A stretch of DNA of 64,000 nucleotides from JAXLRU01 sp046330935 (GCA_046330935.1 JAXLRU010000006.1:1-64000), one strand, 5' to 3'; shown: positions 51,901-60,796, numbered from the stretch's first letter. Program-made: numbers and translations. The notes: generated by a model not told the origin, from the letters alone.

Positions 51901-54090
51901 GTAGAGGACCATGCCGTTGGACCCGAGGGTGCCGACGACGTGGTGCCACTGGTTGTCGTTGTAGCGCGCCGGCGAGGTGATCGCCTTGGTCGCACCCGGC
52001 GGGGGGTAGACGCCGAAGTTGATCCGGCCGTCGTTGGAGACGTACAGCTTGCGGTCGTGCGAGCCGGAGCTGCCCGACGGGTTGTTGCCGAAGTTCACCA
52101 TCGTGCCGCCGGTCGTCGCCGCGTACTTCATCCACAGCTCGACGGAGAAGGTGTTCGGCGCCTGCTGGCCGGGCTTGAGGACCAGGGCGTTGGACGACGA
52201 GCCGTTGAAGCGGGCGGCGGTGCCGGGCAGACCGGCAGGGCCGGGCTGGTTGAGCGTGACGCCACCAGGGAGGTCGATCGGCGCGATGGTGGAGAGGATG
52301 TCCTTGACCGGGCCGGTCGGCTCGTCGAACGTGAACAGGTGCCGCGCACCGTCGGCCGCGACGCCGGCGACGTACCGGCCGACGGCCGGCGAGGCGAGCG
52401 CGGTCACCGGGTCGCTCTGCGGGGAGCCCACGGCGTTGCCGTCGGGGTCGACCGCCCGGACCCGGTACCGGTAGGCCACGCCCGGGGTCACGGTGGTGTC
52501 GGTAAAGCTGAGCTCGGGCATGTCCCAGAACGTGGAGTCGGCGTCGATCACCGCGACCGGGTCGACGACGTCGTTGCGCAGGACCTGGTAGCTGATCCGG
52601 CTGTGCTCGCGGTCGTAGGTGGCCCGCCAGGACACGCGCAGCGCACCGGCGGTCTGGGCACGCACGACGGGGTTCGGGAACGGCGTGATCGGCCCGTACT
52701 TCTTCGGCGCCTTGGAGCGCAGGGTCATCACGGCGAGGCTCGCCTGGTTGACCCCGTTGATCGTGAGGAACTCGCCACCGACGACCAGGTAGTCCCCGGC
52801 GGCCTCGACGGCCCAGGGGCCGTTCTTCCAGTAGCTGGTGGTGGGCCCCCCGTCCGTGGTGTTCCAGGGCGCGACGATGCTCGGGATCGGCTCACCGGTG
52901 AGCGGGTTGTTGCTGGTGGCGTTGACGGTCTCGGCGACCAGGCGCTGGTAGTAGCGCGGGTTGCGCTCGGGGAACGACACGACGCTGGTGCAGTCGTGGG
53001 CGTGCGAGGCGCTGTAGACCAGCCCCGCGAGCACGGTAATGGACTGCGTCGCACCCAGGCAGCGGTCGATCCACAGCAGCTGGCCCGTGGTCACGTCGGC
53101 CGAGAAGCGGCCGTCGAAGATGCCGGAGCCCTCGCCGTCGTTGGCGACGTAGATCGTGTTGCCGACGACGTGGAAGTCGGTGACCCAGGAGCGGTTGGAG
53201 GTGGCCCCGGGGGCGCCGGGGATCACCGTGGCCGCGGGGAACAGCAGGCTCGCGGAGGTGGCGGTGTCGATGGCGGCCATACCGTGCTGCTGGGCGCCGT
53301 TGACGAAGTCGAACTGGCCACCGAGGAAGAGCCGGTCACCCGTCTGGGACAGGGCGACCGCCCACACCTCGCGGTCCACGCTGGGGTTCAGCGGGAGCAG
53401 CGTGCTGGTGTAGGTGGTCGCGGCCACCCGGTTGCGGGCGACGCCGCCGACGGAGGTGAAGGAGCCGCCGAAGTACACCGTGGTGGCGGTGACCGCCAGG
53501 CCCCGCACGCGCGAGGACGCGGCGGGCTTGAACGCGGTGTCGAGGTCCCCGGTGGCGGTGGAGAACGCGGCGAGGCGGAAGCGGCCCTGGCCGTTCACGT
53601 TCGTGAAGTCGCCGCCGATGAAGATCTTCGAGCCGTCGGGCGAGCGCTCGACGCGGAACACGGCGTCGCAGACCCAGTTGTTGCTGCCGAGGGAGTCGCA
53701 GAACGGCCCGGGGTTCGTGGTGCTGGTGAACGTCGAGCCGGTGATCACGGGCGCGAAGGGCAGCAGGGCGCCGGTCGTGATGTCGAAGGCGAGGAGGTTG
53801 GTGCGGTTGACCTCCTCGGGTCCGCCGAGGGCGGTGCCGGCCGGGCGCGCCTTGGTGAAGTTGCCACCTGCGTACGCCACGTTGCCGACGACGGCGATCG
53901 AGAAGATGATGCCGTTGGTCTGCGGCGCCGGCAGGACGTCGCCGGTCACCGGCTCGTAGGGCGCGGGGTCTGCGGCCTGTGCAGCCTGCGGGAGGACGGC
54001 AGCTTGCAGGGTGGCGGCGATGACGGCCGACGCGAGCAATCCGGCCCAGCGCCTCAGGCGCGGGCTGCGGCGTTCACGGGAGTCGTTCAC
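48898..54090 (-). CDS. Giant secreted beta-propeller / LamG / six-PKD protein
   Basis: 1730 residues. The signal peptide is at about 15-40 (cleavage near QAAQAADP). Next is a DUF5122/delta-60-like beta-propeller (about 50-490; repeats such as IFIGGDFTNVNG and VYFGGSFTSVGG), then a fibronectin-III-like domain (about 500-600). A LamG/ConA-like domain follows (about 620-795; NQWHHVVGTLGSNGMVLYVDG). Five PKD domains start near 800, 885, 963, 1045 and 1130. The shared ~200-residue module spans about 1212-1415, a sixth PKD about 1432-1510, and the module again 1515-1730. All six PKDs have C-x4-C. GTG start has GGAAGGAA 5 nt upstream. Likely an extracellular carbohydrate-binding or matrix protein; no catalytic motif seen. 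Confidence 0.85.
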   Translation of the reverse strand: MNDSRERRSPRLRRWAGLLASAVIAATLQAAVLPQAAQAADPAPYEPVTGDVLPAPQTNGIIFSIAVVGNVAYAGGNFTKARPAGTALGGPEEVNRTNLLAFDITTGALLPFAPVITGSTFTSTTNPGPFCDSLGSNNWVCDAVFRVERSPDGSKIFIGGDFTNVNGQGRFRLAAFSTATGDLDTAFKPAASSRVRGLAVTATTVYFGGSFTSVGGVARNRVAATTYTSTLLPLNPSVDREVWAVALSQTGDRLFLGGQFDFVNGAQQHGMAAIDTATSASLLFPAATVIPGAPGATSNRSWVTDFHVVGNTIYVANDGEGSGIFDGRFSADVTTGQLLWIDRCLGATQSITVLAGLVYSASHAHDCTSVVSFPERNPRYYQRLVAETVNATSNNPLTGEPIPSIVAPWNTTDGGPTTSYWKNGPWAVEAAGDYLVVGGEFLTINGVNQASLAVMTLRSKAPKKYGPITPFPNPVVRAQTAGALRVSWRATYDREHSRISYQVLRNDVVDPVAVIDADSTFWDMPELSFTDTTVTPGVAYRYRVRAVDPDGNAVGSPQSDPVTALASPAVGRYVAGVAADGARHLFTFDEPTGPVKDILSTIAPIDLPGGVTLNQPGPAGLPGTAARFNGSSSNALVLKPGQQAPNTFSVELWMKYAATTGGTMVNFGNNPSGSSGSHDRKLYVSNDGRINFGVYPPPGATKAITSPARYNDNQWHHVVGTLGSNGMVLYVDGVQVAADPTVTQGQLMEGYWRIGGDTISGWPNASSSGYINGFLDQVAIYPNVLTAAQVADHYARRANRAPTASFTTTCTGRTCAVDASASADPDGSIVSYSWNFGDGSTATGKTASRTYTASTPQTITLTVTDNEGATAQTTRQVAPANAVPTAVANVTCTALTCAFDSTGSADTDGTIASYAWDFGDGTTGTGASTTKTYATSGSYTVTLTVTDNEGGVGTTTKVVTPANQSPTAAFWVTCTSLTCAVDGTASTDPDGTIASYAWDFGDTTTGTGATASVKYAAPGTYTIKLTVTDNNGATSFVTKDVTVANAKPLPVATVSCNGLTCAVDGTGSSDPDGTIAGYSWDFGDGSPLVTDASTTKTYATAGTYTIKLTVTDAEGASDSTTKDVTVAVTPPSASFTATCTLLTCTVDASASTAASPATLTGYAWDFGDGTTATGPTAVKTYAAGANRTISLVVTDSLAQTATTTRAVTPTARIAKDTFARTLSSGFGSADLGGTWSQEFAATNYSVTGGKGVMNLPSGGTRSTWLGGVSATDTDSTVKVSVAALPQGTNAAVWAYVIGRRPNDTVSYRLRLRVFPDGSVRQAIVRRNGGTDTAIGSETVVSGLTVAAGDEISARLVVSGTAPTTLQSRVWKSTATQPSTWATNTTDATAELQVAGAVGLGSYNPSANTASPTAARFSGYTVSLPNTPAEDNLPPVAAYTVNCVSLACTFDASGSSDPDDGIASYAWTFGDGRTGTGRTTTLAYAAAGTYSVTLTVTDPSGASTPITQDVVVTKSATLGKDTFERTGTNGWGTAEVGGPWSVLYTASNYAVTPDGATMTVPAGATRNAWLSSIASTATEVDVDFKVSALPSAGTSGIFAYIGARRVDENLNYRARVRIMPDGSVRLANVKRESSGTDVLIGSEVTVPGLTVTTGTWLRLRAVAAGTSPTTVRAKVWDRTTTEPASWQVQGTDSASALQIPAGIGLTAYTASTNTATPLTVSFDNFSATELS

Positions 54091-54494
54091 ACCTGTTCCT
54101 TCCGAGGACTGTACGAGGGCATGCAGGAAGTCGTGGCGACAGCAAGAGAGGTACGTCCCCGAGTGGACCAGCGCCCGCGGTGACGACGACGGCGTCCTCA
54201 CCAGCGGATCGTGCGGGGCGGTGCGCCGCGGCGGCCCGCCTGTCGGCTGACCGGGGCACCGGCGCCCTGCTCGATCGATCAAGCACCTCTGCGCGAAGGT
54301 ACTCGATCTCCAATGACAGTAATGCGGGGCCCGACGCAGCGTCCGGAGAACCTTGAAACTCTCAGCAGGACCGCCCCACTTCTCACCCGGCGCGCTCAGC
54401 TAGGCACTCACTGCAACACGCACTGCACGGAGAGTAGCCGGCGCCCGCGCGGCGAGCATCGCCCCACGGCTCGGGGCGCAGCCCCTCCCCCACG
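54091..54494. other. Intergenic region upstream of the giant PKD gene
   Basis: About 400 nt with no supported gene. An AT-richer pocket at about 54296-54330 (minus strand contains TACCTT at 54296-54301) is the best promoter candidate, giving a leader of about 200 nt. Confidence 0.4.
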
Positions 54495-54539
54495 ACGCAG
54501 CAGGGGCCAGGACCGAAGCGGTCCTGGCCCCTGCTGCGT
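54495..54539. terminator. Very strong terminator hairpin
   Basis: Perfect 20-bp stem (54495-54514 with 54520-54539), 5-nt loop, right after the stop of the beta-helix paralog on the minus strand. Confidence 0.88.
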
Positions 54540-54550
54540 GAGGAGGCGGA

Positions 54551-56976
54551 TCAGGGCAGGGCGCGCGGCAGGCCCGCGCGCAGCGAGGCCCCGGTGGAGA
54601 CCCCGACGGCGGAGGCGACGTCGGAGGGCAGACCGGGCGACCACGGCGAGACCGACGTGCCCACCCCGTCGGAGCCGATGTAGGGGTTGGAGTTCGCGTC
54701 GGCGGCCGTGCCGGCCGACTCCTGCCCCGCCAGGGAGCGGAACTGGCTCAGCGTGCTCGCGGCGAGCATCTTGGTGGGCCAGTCACCCCAGGCGGCGAAG
54801 TACGTGGACGCCCCCGACGACGTGCGGTGGTAGGCGTTGTAGTTGGCCGCGACGTTGCGGCTGCGCGCCGAGTTCGCCTTGCGGGCGTCGTCGTAGCCGA
54901 TGAGGAACCGCTCCGCGCCGTCGGCGGAGACCACGTTGCCCTGCACCGCGACGTCGCGGACCTCCCACGTCACCAGCGGGTCGGGCAGCGGGTAGCGGTC
55001 GTCGAGCTCGGGGGCCGAGAGGTTGCGGGTGGCGAGGCGGTCGCCGTCCAGCACGTTGATGCCCTTGTAGTTGCTGATGAAGACGTTGTTGAAGATCTTC
55101 ACCGTGCCACTCTCGAGCACGTTGATCCCCGCGTCGCCGTTGCGCTCGGCGCGGTTGCCCGCGAACACCAGGCCGGCGCTGATCTCGAAGACCATGCCGT
55201 GGCGGGTGTTCTCGGTCAGCCGGTTGCCGACCACGACCGCGCCCTTGGACGACTGGTCGATCCACAGCCCGGACCCGATGTTCTTGGTGATCAGCGAGTT
55301 CCGGATCGTCACCGTGCGCGAATGGGTGATCTTGACCCCGCCGGCGGCCTGGTCCACCCGGAAGCCCTGCACGTTGTTGCGCTGGACGAACAGTTCCGAG
55401 AGCACGAGGTTGTCGGAGCGGTCGGCCTGGACGCCGAGCTGGCCGTTGCCCGCGAAGCCCGAGTCGCTCACGGTGATCCGCGTGCCGCGCAGGGACAGCC
55501 CCGCGAAGGCGTTGTCGACGAACGCGCACCCGCGCACCACGCCCTCGTCGGCGTAGAGCTTGACGGCACCCATCCGCGAGATCGAGGTGGCGAAGCGGCG
55601 GAAGCCGATCCCGAGGATCTGCGAGCCCTTGCCGTAGTTCACGAACAGGGCGTCGGACAGGGTGGCCAACCGCACCTCGCCGGAGGACGGGTCGGTGCCC
55701 ATGAGGATCTTCTTCGCCGAGGAGTCGACGTAGAACGTCCCGGCCTTCACCGCGGACGCGGAGCCCACCTGGGTGAGCGCGACGCCGCCCACCCAGACCT
55801 GCTCGGGATAGGCCGCGAGCGGGTAGTTCCTCGTGTCCACGAGCGCGTGGGTCGGGTCGCTGTGGTCGAAGGCCGTGGTCCAGGGGGTCGACCAGACGTT
55901 GCCGCTGCGGGTCCAGCTGGTCACCACGCTCGAACCGTCGAACCAGACCTGCTCGTCGGGGTACGCCTGGATGCGCAGGGGCTTGTAGATCGGGACCTCG
56001 ACGTCCTCGTGGTAGGAGCCCGAGCGCAGCACGACGGTCCCGCCGGACGGCACGGTCTTGACCGCCTTGGTCACGGTCTTCCAGGGCCGCTCCTGCGAGC
56101 CGTCGTTCGCGTCGTTGCCCCACGTGGCCACGAACTTGGCCCCGGAGGGCACCGTCAGGCCCGAGGAGTCGGGCGTCGCCGCGCTCGGGGGGGTCGAGTC
56201 GCCCGGGACCGGGTCGGGGGTGGTCGTGCCGCCCGTCGACGGCGGCACCACGAGCACGTTGTCGATCTTCATGAGACGGGGGCCCTGCGAGGACTCCCCC
56301 GCGAAGGCGTGGACGCCGACGGCGCCGGCGCCGGTCGGCACCGACGAGGACGTCACCGACAGCGGCCAGGTGGACGGCGGGGTGGCCGAGGGGCGTAGAG
56401 GCGCGCCTTGAGCGTCGTGGTCGGCGCTCCGGTGACGACCACCTCCAGCCGCAGCACGGCCCCGGCGGTGAAGGTCTGCCCGGAGAGGGTCACCGGCGAG
56501 GCCACGAGCCGCTCCACGGTCCCCTCGCGGGCGGCGGCGGACACCGTCAGGGCACCCCCGGGGGCCATGCCCACCCGGACCCGGACGTCGGAGGCGGCGG
56601 TGCGCCGGGCGATGAACGAGACGAAGACGCTGCCCTGTGAGGCCTTCGACAGCGCGAAGTCGAACGTGCCGGAGACGTCGCGCACGGCCGCGCCGGTCGC
56701 GATCGCCTCGACCCCGGTGTCCGCGCCCCGCAGGCGCAGCGCCGCCACCCCGTCGGTGATCTCGGCGAACTTCTTGCGGGGGTAGATCTTCCAGTCACCG
56801 CCGACGTTGGCGCTGCCCCAGCCGGTCTTCATCGCGTGGGAGAAGCCGTCGGAGACGATCGGCGCGGCCGCGGCCGTGGCGACCGGGGCCAGGGCCACCG
56901 AGGAGACGGCGGCTCCCACGACGCCGAGGACGGCGAGGGCACGACGGACACGCGGGCGATGACGCTCGGACAGCAC
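54551..56976 (-). pseudogene. Secreted beta-helix protein with N-terminal shared module, frameshifted
   Basis: Two adjoining frames make one protein of about 805 residues. They are a signal peptide (about 10-40, ending ATAAAAP), a copy of the shared ~200-residue module (DGFSHAMKTGWGSANVGGDW onward), a Pro/Thr-rich linker, and a beta-helix closely similar to that at 37722 (YHEDVEVP; GIGFRRFATSISRMGAVKLYADE). The frames change at a G4 run (56390-56393). One extra base restores KARLYAPSATPPSTW, the pattern seen in the other modules. GTG at 56976 has AGGTG about 8 nt upstream. Probably one gene with a sequencing error or a recent mutation. Confidence 0.8.
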
Positions 56977-57187
56977 GATCGGGCACCTCAATGCGGTATC
57001 GGGGCGGGGCGTCCCGGCTCGGATGATCGTCCTTCGATCGGCCCGTGATCAGCGCCCGCACGACAACATGCCCACGGAGAGTATGCCAAGGCACAGATCG
57101 CGACAAGGATGACCACGCAGCGTGCACGTCGGTGACGTTCGCGTCCCGGTTCACCCGTTTCGGTCACCCAGGGGCGTCGGCACCCGC

Positions 57188-57193
57188 AATACT
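57188..57193 (+). promoter_or_regulatory. Possible -10 box AATACT
   Basis: AATACT, 8 nt, then GTG at 57202; similar geometry to the leaderless genes elsewhere. Confidence 0.35.
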
Positions 57194-57201
57194 CCTCGAC
57201 C

Positions 57202-58346
57202 GTGACCTCCGCCCTGTCCGCCGTGCGTGTCGCGCTGGGGACATCGGCCCTGGCCGCGGCGCTGATCGTCGACGTCGCGGCGATCCTGGGCGGGCACCCC
57301 CCCAACCCTCTCCCGCAGCTGGTCGCCTTCAGCGCTCCGGCCGCGGCGCTCGCCCTGTCGGTGGCAGCCGTGGCGGTCCTGCTGCGCCGAACGGCGACGG
57401 CGCTGCTGGCCGCCGTGCTCGCCCTGCCGACGCTGGCCGTCTCGGCCCCCCGGTGTGGCGGGCCCGGGCGCGCGCCTCCTCGGCGTGCACGGCGACGGCC
57501 TGGGACCGCGGCCCGCTCGTCGTGATGACCGTGAACACGTTCGTCGGGTCGGCCTCCGCGGAGGAGATCGTCGCCGCGGTCCGCGACCGCCGGGTCGACG
57601 TCCTCGCCGTCGAGGAACTCACCCCCATGATGCTGACCCGGCTGAACGTGGCGGGCCTGTTCCGGATCCTGCCGTTCTCGCAGCGCACCGCTGCCCGGGG
57701 CCAGCGGGACCGGGATCTGGACGCGCTTCCCGATCACCGCGGCCACCCGGCTGCGCGCCACGGAGTTCCAGGGCCCCCGGGTGCGCCTCGACGTCGACGG
57801 TCGGCCCTGTGGGTGATCGCCGCACACCCGCGCAGCCCCACGCCCGCCCTGGTGCAGGGCTGGGCCACCGAGCAGCGGCGCCTCGGCAAGGAGCTGGCGG
57901 GCGACGACGACGGTTCGCCACGGATCGTCATGGGCGACTTCAACGCCGGCGGCGCCCACGCCGTCTTCCGGCACCTGCGTGCGCGGGCGGGCCTCGACGA
58001 CGCCGCCGACCTGGCGGGCCTGAGCTCGTGGCCCCGGATGACGTGGCCGGCGGACCATCCGGTGCTGCCGCCGCTGACCCGGATCGACCACGTCCTGGTG
58101 TCCTCGGCGTTCACGGCGCACAGCGTCGACACCGTCGCCGTCACGGGAACCGACCACAAGGCGGTGGTGGCGACCCTCACCGCCGCCCCGACGGCACCGT
58201 GCGTCCCGCGACGGCGCAGCTCCGCCGCGCCGGGCATCGTGGCGGGTGGCAGCCTCCTCCCGCCCGGATCGGGGCGGCCCCGGACCGTGTGGAGGGCCCT
58301 GCCGCACCACGCCGGCGACCCGTTCTGGCTGCCCCGCCTGGCCTGA
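57202..58346 (+). pseudogene. Membrane-anchored endonuclease/exonuclease/phosphatase family protein, multiply frameshifted
   Basis: N-terminal membrane spans (ALAAALIVDVAAILGG; ALALSVAAVAVLL; ATALLAAVLALP) precede an EEP domain: VMTVNTFVGSASAEEIV, VDVLAVEELTP, catalytic MGDFNAGG, RIDHVLVSS, and GTDHKAVVATL. The frame breaks three times: one base missing in C6 at 57446-57451, one extra in G4 at 57697-57700, and one missing at CCC 57805-57807. Correcting these gives GTGIWTRFPITAATRLRATEF and an unbroken family-like protein. EEP proteins of this layout are phosphodiesterases of uncertain substrate. It is either decaying or poorly sequenced. Confidence 0.78.
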
Positions 58347-58362
58347 GCCCGCAGAACACGAC

Positions 58363-58391
58363 GGTGCCCGCGTCGGGCGACGCGGGGCACC
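58363..58391. terminator. Imperfect terminator hairpin between convergent genes
   Basis: An 11/12-bp stem with a one-base bulge, between the EEP-family gene and the GH16 gene. Confidence 0.5.
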
Positions 58392-58411
58392 GGGGACCGT
58401 GCCGAACAGGT

Positions 58412-58443
58412 GGTCAGCTGGTCAGCTGATCAGCTGGTCAGCG
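58412..58443. repeat. Four 8-bp tandem repeats spanning the GH16 stop codon
   Basis: GGTCAGCT, GGTCAGCT, GATCAGCT and GGTCAGCG in tandem; the last unit contains the stop codon of the GH16 gene (58438-58440). Confidence 0.8.
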
Positions 58444-60585
58444 CGGACGGACGGGCGAGATCGGGCGGTAGACGACGACGTCCTCGGCCCGGGCGGCAGG
58501 TGCGGCACCGCGGGGGCTCGACGCGAGCACCGAGGCACCCGCGGCGGTGGCGCTGCGGGCGAAGGTGGCCGTCGTGGCCGAGGTGCTGCCGTCCTGCCAC
58601 AGCACCCTCGCCGTCAGCGTGTGCGTCCCCACCTTGAGTGAGCCCAGCTTCCACGCGGCCGCGGCCTTCACGGTGCCGCCCTTGATGTCGAAGGGCGCGT
58701 CGTTCTCCACCGCGTAGGGCTTGGACTTCATCGTGGTGTCGTCGAGCCAGAAGTGCACCGCCGTGGCGGGCGCGGTGGGCACGGCCGTCACGTAGACCGT
58801 GTCCCCCAGCTTGGCGCCGTTGAGCGTCGTCGACGGCGCGCGGTCGGCGTCGGAGCTCACCTGCAGCTTGAGCTGGCGCGGCGCCGTGGCCGTGACCGAG
58901 GAGGACTTGGTGAACGTCGCCGACGTCACCGTCCCGATGCCGTCGGGCCAGATCGTGCGGGTGGTGAGCGTGTGCGTGCCCGAGCTCAGCGCCGACCAGT
59001 CCACGGGCGCCGCGTTGGTGACGCTGCCGCCCATGAGGTCGTAGGGCCCGACCCGCTCGACCCACAGGGGGTTCCCCCGCATCGCCGTGTCGTCCAGCCA
59101 GAAGTAGACGGCGTTGACGGTGTTGTTCGGCACCGCCGTGACGTAGGCGGTGTTGCCCACGGTCGCGCCGGCCAGCGGCGAGTACGGGGTCCGGGTCGGG
59201 GAGGAACTGAGCCGCAGCTCCGTGAGCCGCTGCACCGTGGCCACCCGCGGCGGGATGCTGCTCACCGAACCGGCGGTGAAGGAGGCCCGGGAGACCTCCA
59301 TGTTGCCCTCGGAGTCGATGGTGCGCACGTAGAGGGTGTGCACGCCCGGGGTGAGGTCGGAGACGTTCCAGGGCTTGGCCTCGAGCTGGTCACCGCCGGC
59401 GAGGTCGTACGGCGTGTACAGCTCGGCGCCCACCAGGTGGGTCTGCATGTTCGGGTCGTCGAGGTAGAAGGTCACCTCCTCGACGGGCGACTTCGGCAGC
59501 GCCTGCACGTAGACCTGGCCCGTGAGCTGCGTGCCCTGCAAGGCGACCGAGTTCACCCGTGACGCCGAGGCGCTGACCACCAGGTTGGGGCCGTTGGCCG
59601 TCGGGGTGCCGGGCTCGGGCCCGGTGTCCGTGGGCGTGGGGCTCGGCGTCGACGTCGTGGGGCTCGGGGACGTCGACTCGCTGTCCAGCGGGGACACGCC
59701 CGTCGACGTCGTCGTCGGCGGGTTGCTGGTGGTGCTGGTCGAGGGCGCCGCGGACGTCGTGGTCGTGGTGGGCGTCGGAGCGGTCGTCGGGTCGTAGGCG
59801 TAGCGGACGACCCAGTCGATCTCCATGTTCGCCTGCGTGGGCATGGAACCGTAGTTGCAGTTGTCCCACTCGTTGCAGCGCTTGTACTGCGTCTGCATTC
59901 CGAGCCACATCGGCTCGGACGGGACCATCGCACTGTTGGTCACGCCGTAGCGGGCGCCGTCCAGATAATATTCGAGGCGATTCTGCTTCCAGATCACCGA
60001 AACCGTGTGCCACTGCGAGAAATCCGCTTGTTTCCGCACCTGGATCTGGAAGTCCTCGCTGCCGTAGTGCAGCGTCGAGGACGTCTGGGCGCGGTTGCCG
60101 CCGCCGTCCTCGGCGATGTCGATCTCGGGTGGCCACTTGCCGCTGGAGGGGTAGAGCAGGATGGCGTACCCGATGTGGTCGGCCTTGTCGACGCGGAAGC
60201 GGATGTCGTAGCGGCCGTAGGTCTGGCCGCCGCCTCGCGCCCGGGAGACGCCACCGGAGACCCAGGTGCCGTTCTCCATGTAGTTCTGGAGCACGAGCTT
60301 GCCGCCCTGCACGGCGACGTGGTTCTTGCTCCACCGCGCGGGTTCGTTGCCGCCGGGGACGCCGTCGTAGACGCCCCAGTTGGTGAGGTCGAGGGCCGCC
60401 GCGGTGAAGTCGTCGGAGGCCGTGACCTTCCACCCGGGCAGGTTGCCCGGCATCGACACCCCGGAGGGCGAGGACGCGGAGGCCGACGTGGTCGGGAGGA
60501 AGGGGACTGCGCTGACGCCGAGGAACAGAATGCCCGCCGTCAGGGCACGCGTGTGTTTTCGAGGGAGGGCATCATGCCTGGACAT
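58438..60585 (-). CDS. Secreted GH16 family glycoside hydrolase with three C-terminal Ig-like repeats
   Basis: 715 residues. Signal peptide about 10-36 (TAGILFLGVSAVPFLPTTSASA), then a GH16 domain (about 45-275). Its catalytic motif EIDIAED lies near residue 153, giving Glu nucleophile and acid/base in ExDxxE. YGRYDIRFRVDKADHIGYAI and MQTQYKRCNEWDNC also belong to it. A Thr/Ser/Pro linker (about 280-345) leads to three ~100-residue repeats sharing FYLDD or FWLDD and a HTLxxR ending. GH16 enzymes cleave beta-1,3 or beta-1,4 glucans and galactans; here it may trim the locus polysaccharide. ATG at 60585 begins the signal peptide. Confidence 0.87.
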   Translation of the reverse strand: MSRHDALPRKHTRALTAGILFLGVSAVPFLPTTSASASSPSGVSMPGNLPGWKVTASDDFTAAALDLTNWGVYDGVPGGNEPARWSKNHVAVQGGKLVLQNYMENGTWVSGGVSRARGGGQTYGRYDIRFRVDKADHIGYAILLYPSSGKWPPEIDIAEDGGGNRAQTSSTLHYGSEDFQIQVRKQADFSQWHTVSVIWKQNRLEYYLDGARYGVTNSAMVPSEPMWLGMQTQYKRCNEWDNCNYGSMPTQANMEIDWVVRYAYDPTTAPTPTTTTTSAAPSTSTTSNPPTTTSTGVSPLDSESTSPSPTTSTPSPTPTDTGPEPGTPTANGPNLVVSASASRVNSVALQGTQLTGQVYVQALPKSPVEEVTFYLDDPNMQTHLVGAELYTPYDLAGGDQLEAKPWNVSDLTPGVHTLYVRTIDSEGNMEVSRASFTAGSVSSIPPRVATVQRLTELRLSSSPTRTPYSPLAGATVGNTAYVTAVPNNTVNAVYFWLDDTAMRGNPLWVERVGPYDLMGGSVTNAAPVDWSALSSGTHTLTTRTIWPDGIGTVTSATFTKSSSVTATAPRQLKLQVSSDADRAPSTTLNGAKLGDTVYVTAVPTAPATAVHFWLDDTTMKSKPYAVENDAPFDIKGGTVKAAAAWKLGSLKVGTHTLTARVLWQDGSTSATTATFARSATAAGASVLASSPRGAAPAARAEDVVVYRPISPVRPR

Positions 60586-60796
60586 GGTGGTCGTATCGCC
60601 GCGTCGCGCTCGGGGCTCAACGACAAGGGGGACACATGCCCCACAAGGGCTAGGCGTCACGAAGCGACGGCGACGCCCAGTAGTCGATCGGGCCCGTAAC
60701 AGCTGAGCCGGCAGAGGAAAAGTTGCCGGACCCGAACGGATTTCCTCCTCCCTGCGGCCAAGATCCTTCACCGATCGTGCCCACCGGCCCACGACA

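Noticed and set aside
48826..54183. A 1785-codon open frame on the plus strand antisense to the giant PKD gene
   Set aside because: Its translation is Arg/Gly/Val/Asp low-complexity typical of a GC-rich shadow; the minus strand encodes clear domains.
54091..54282. 64-residue upstream extension of the giant PKD protein
   Set aside because: It would bury the signal peptide; GGAAGGAA before GTG 54090 marks the start.
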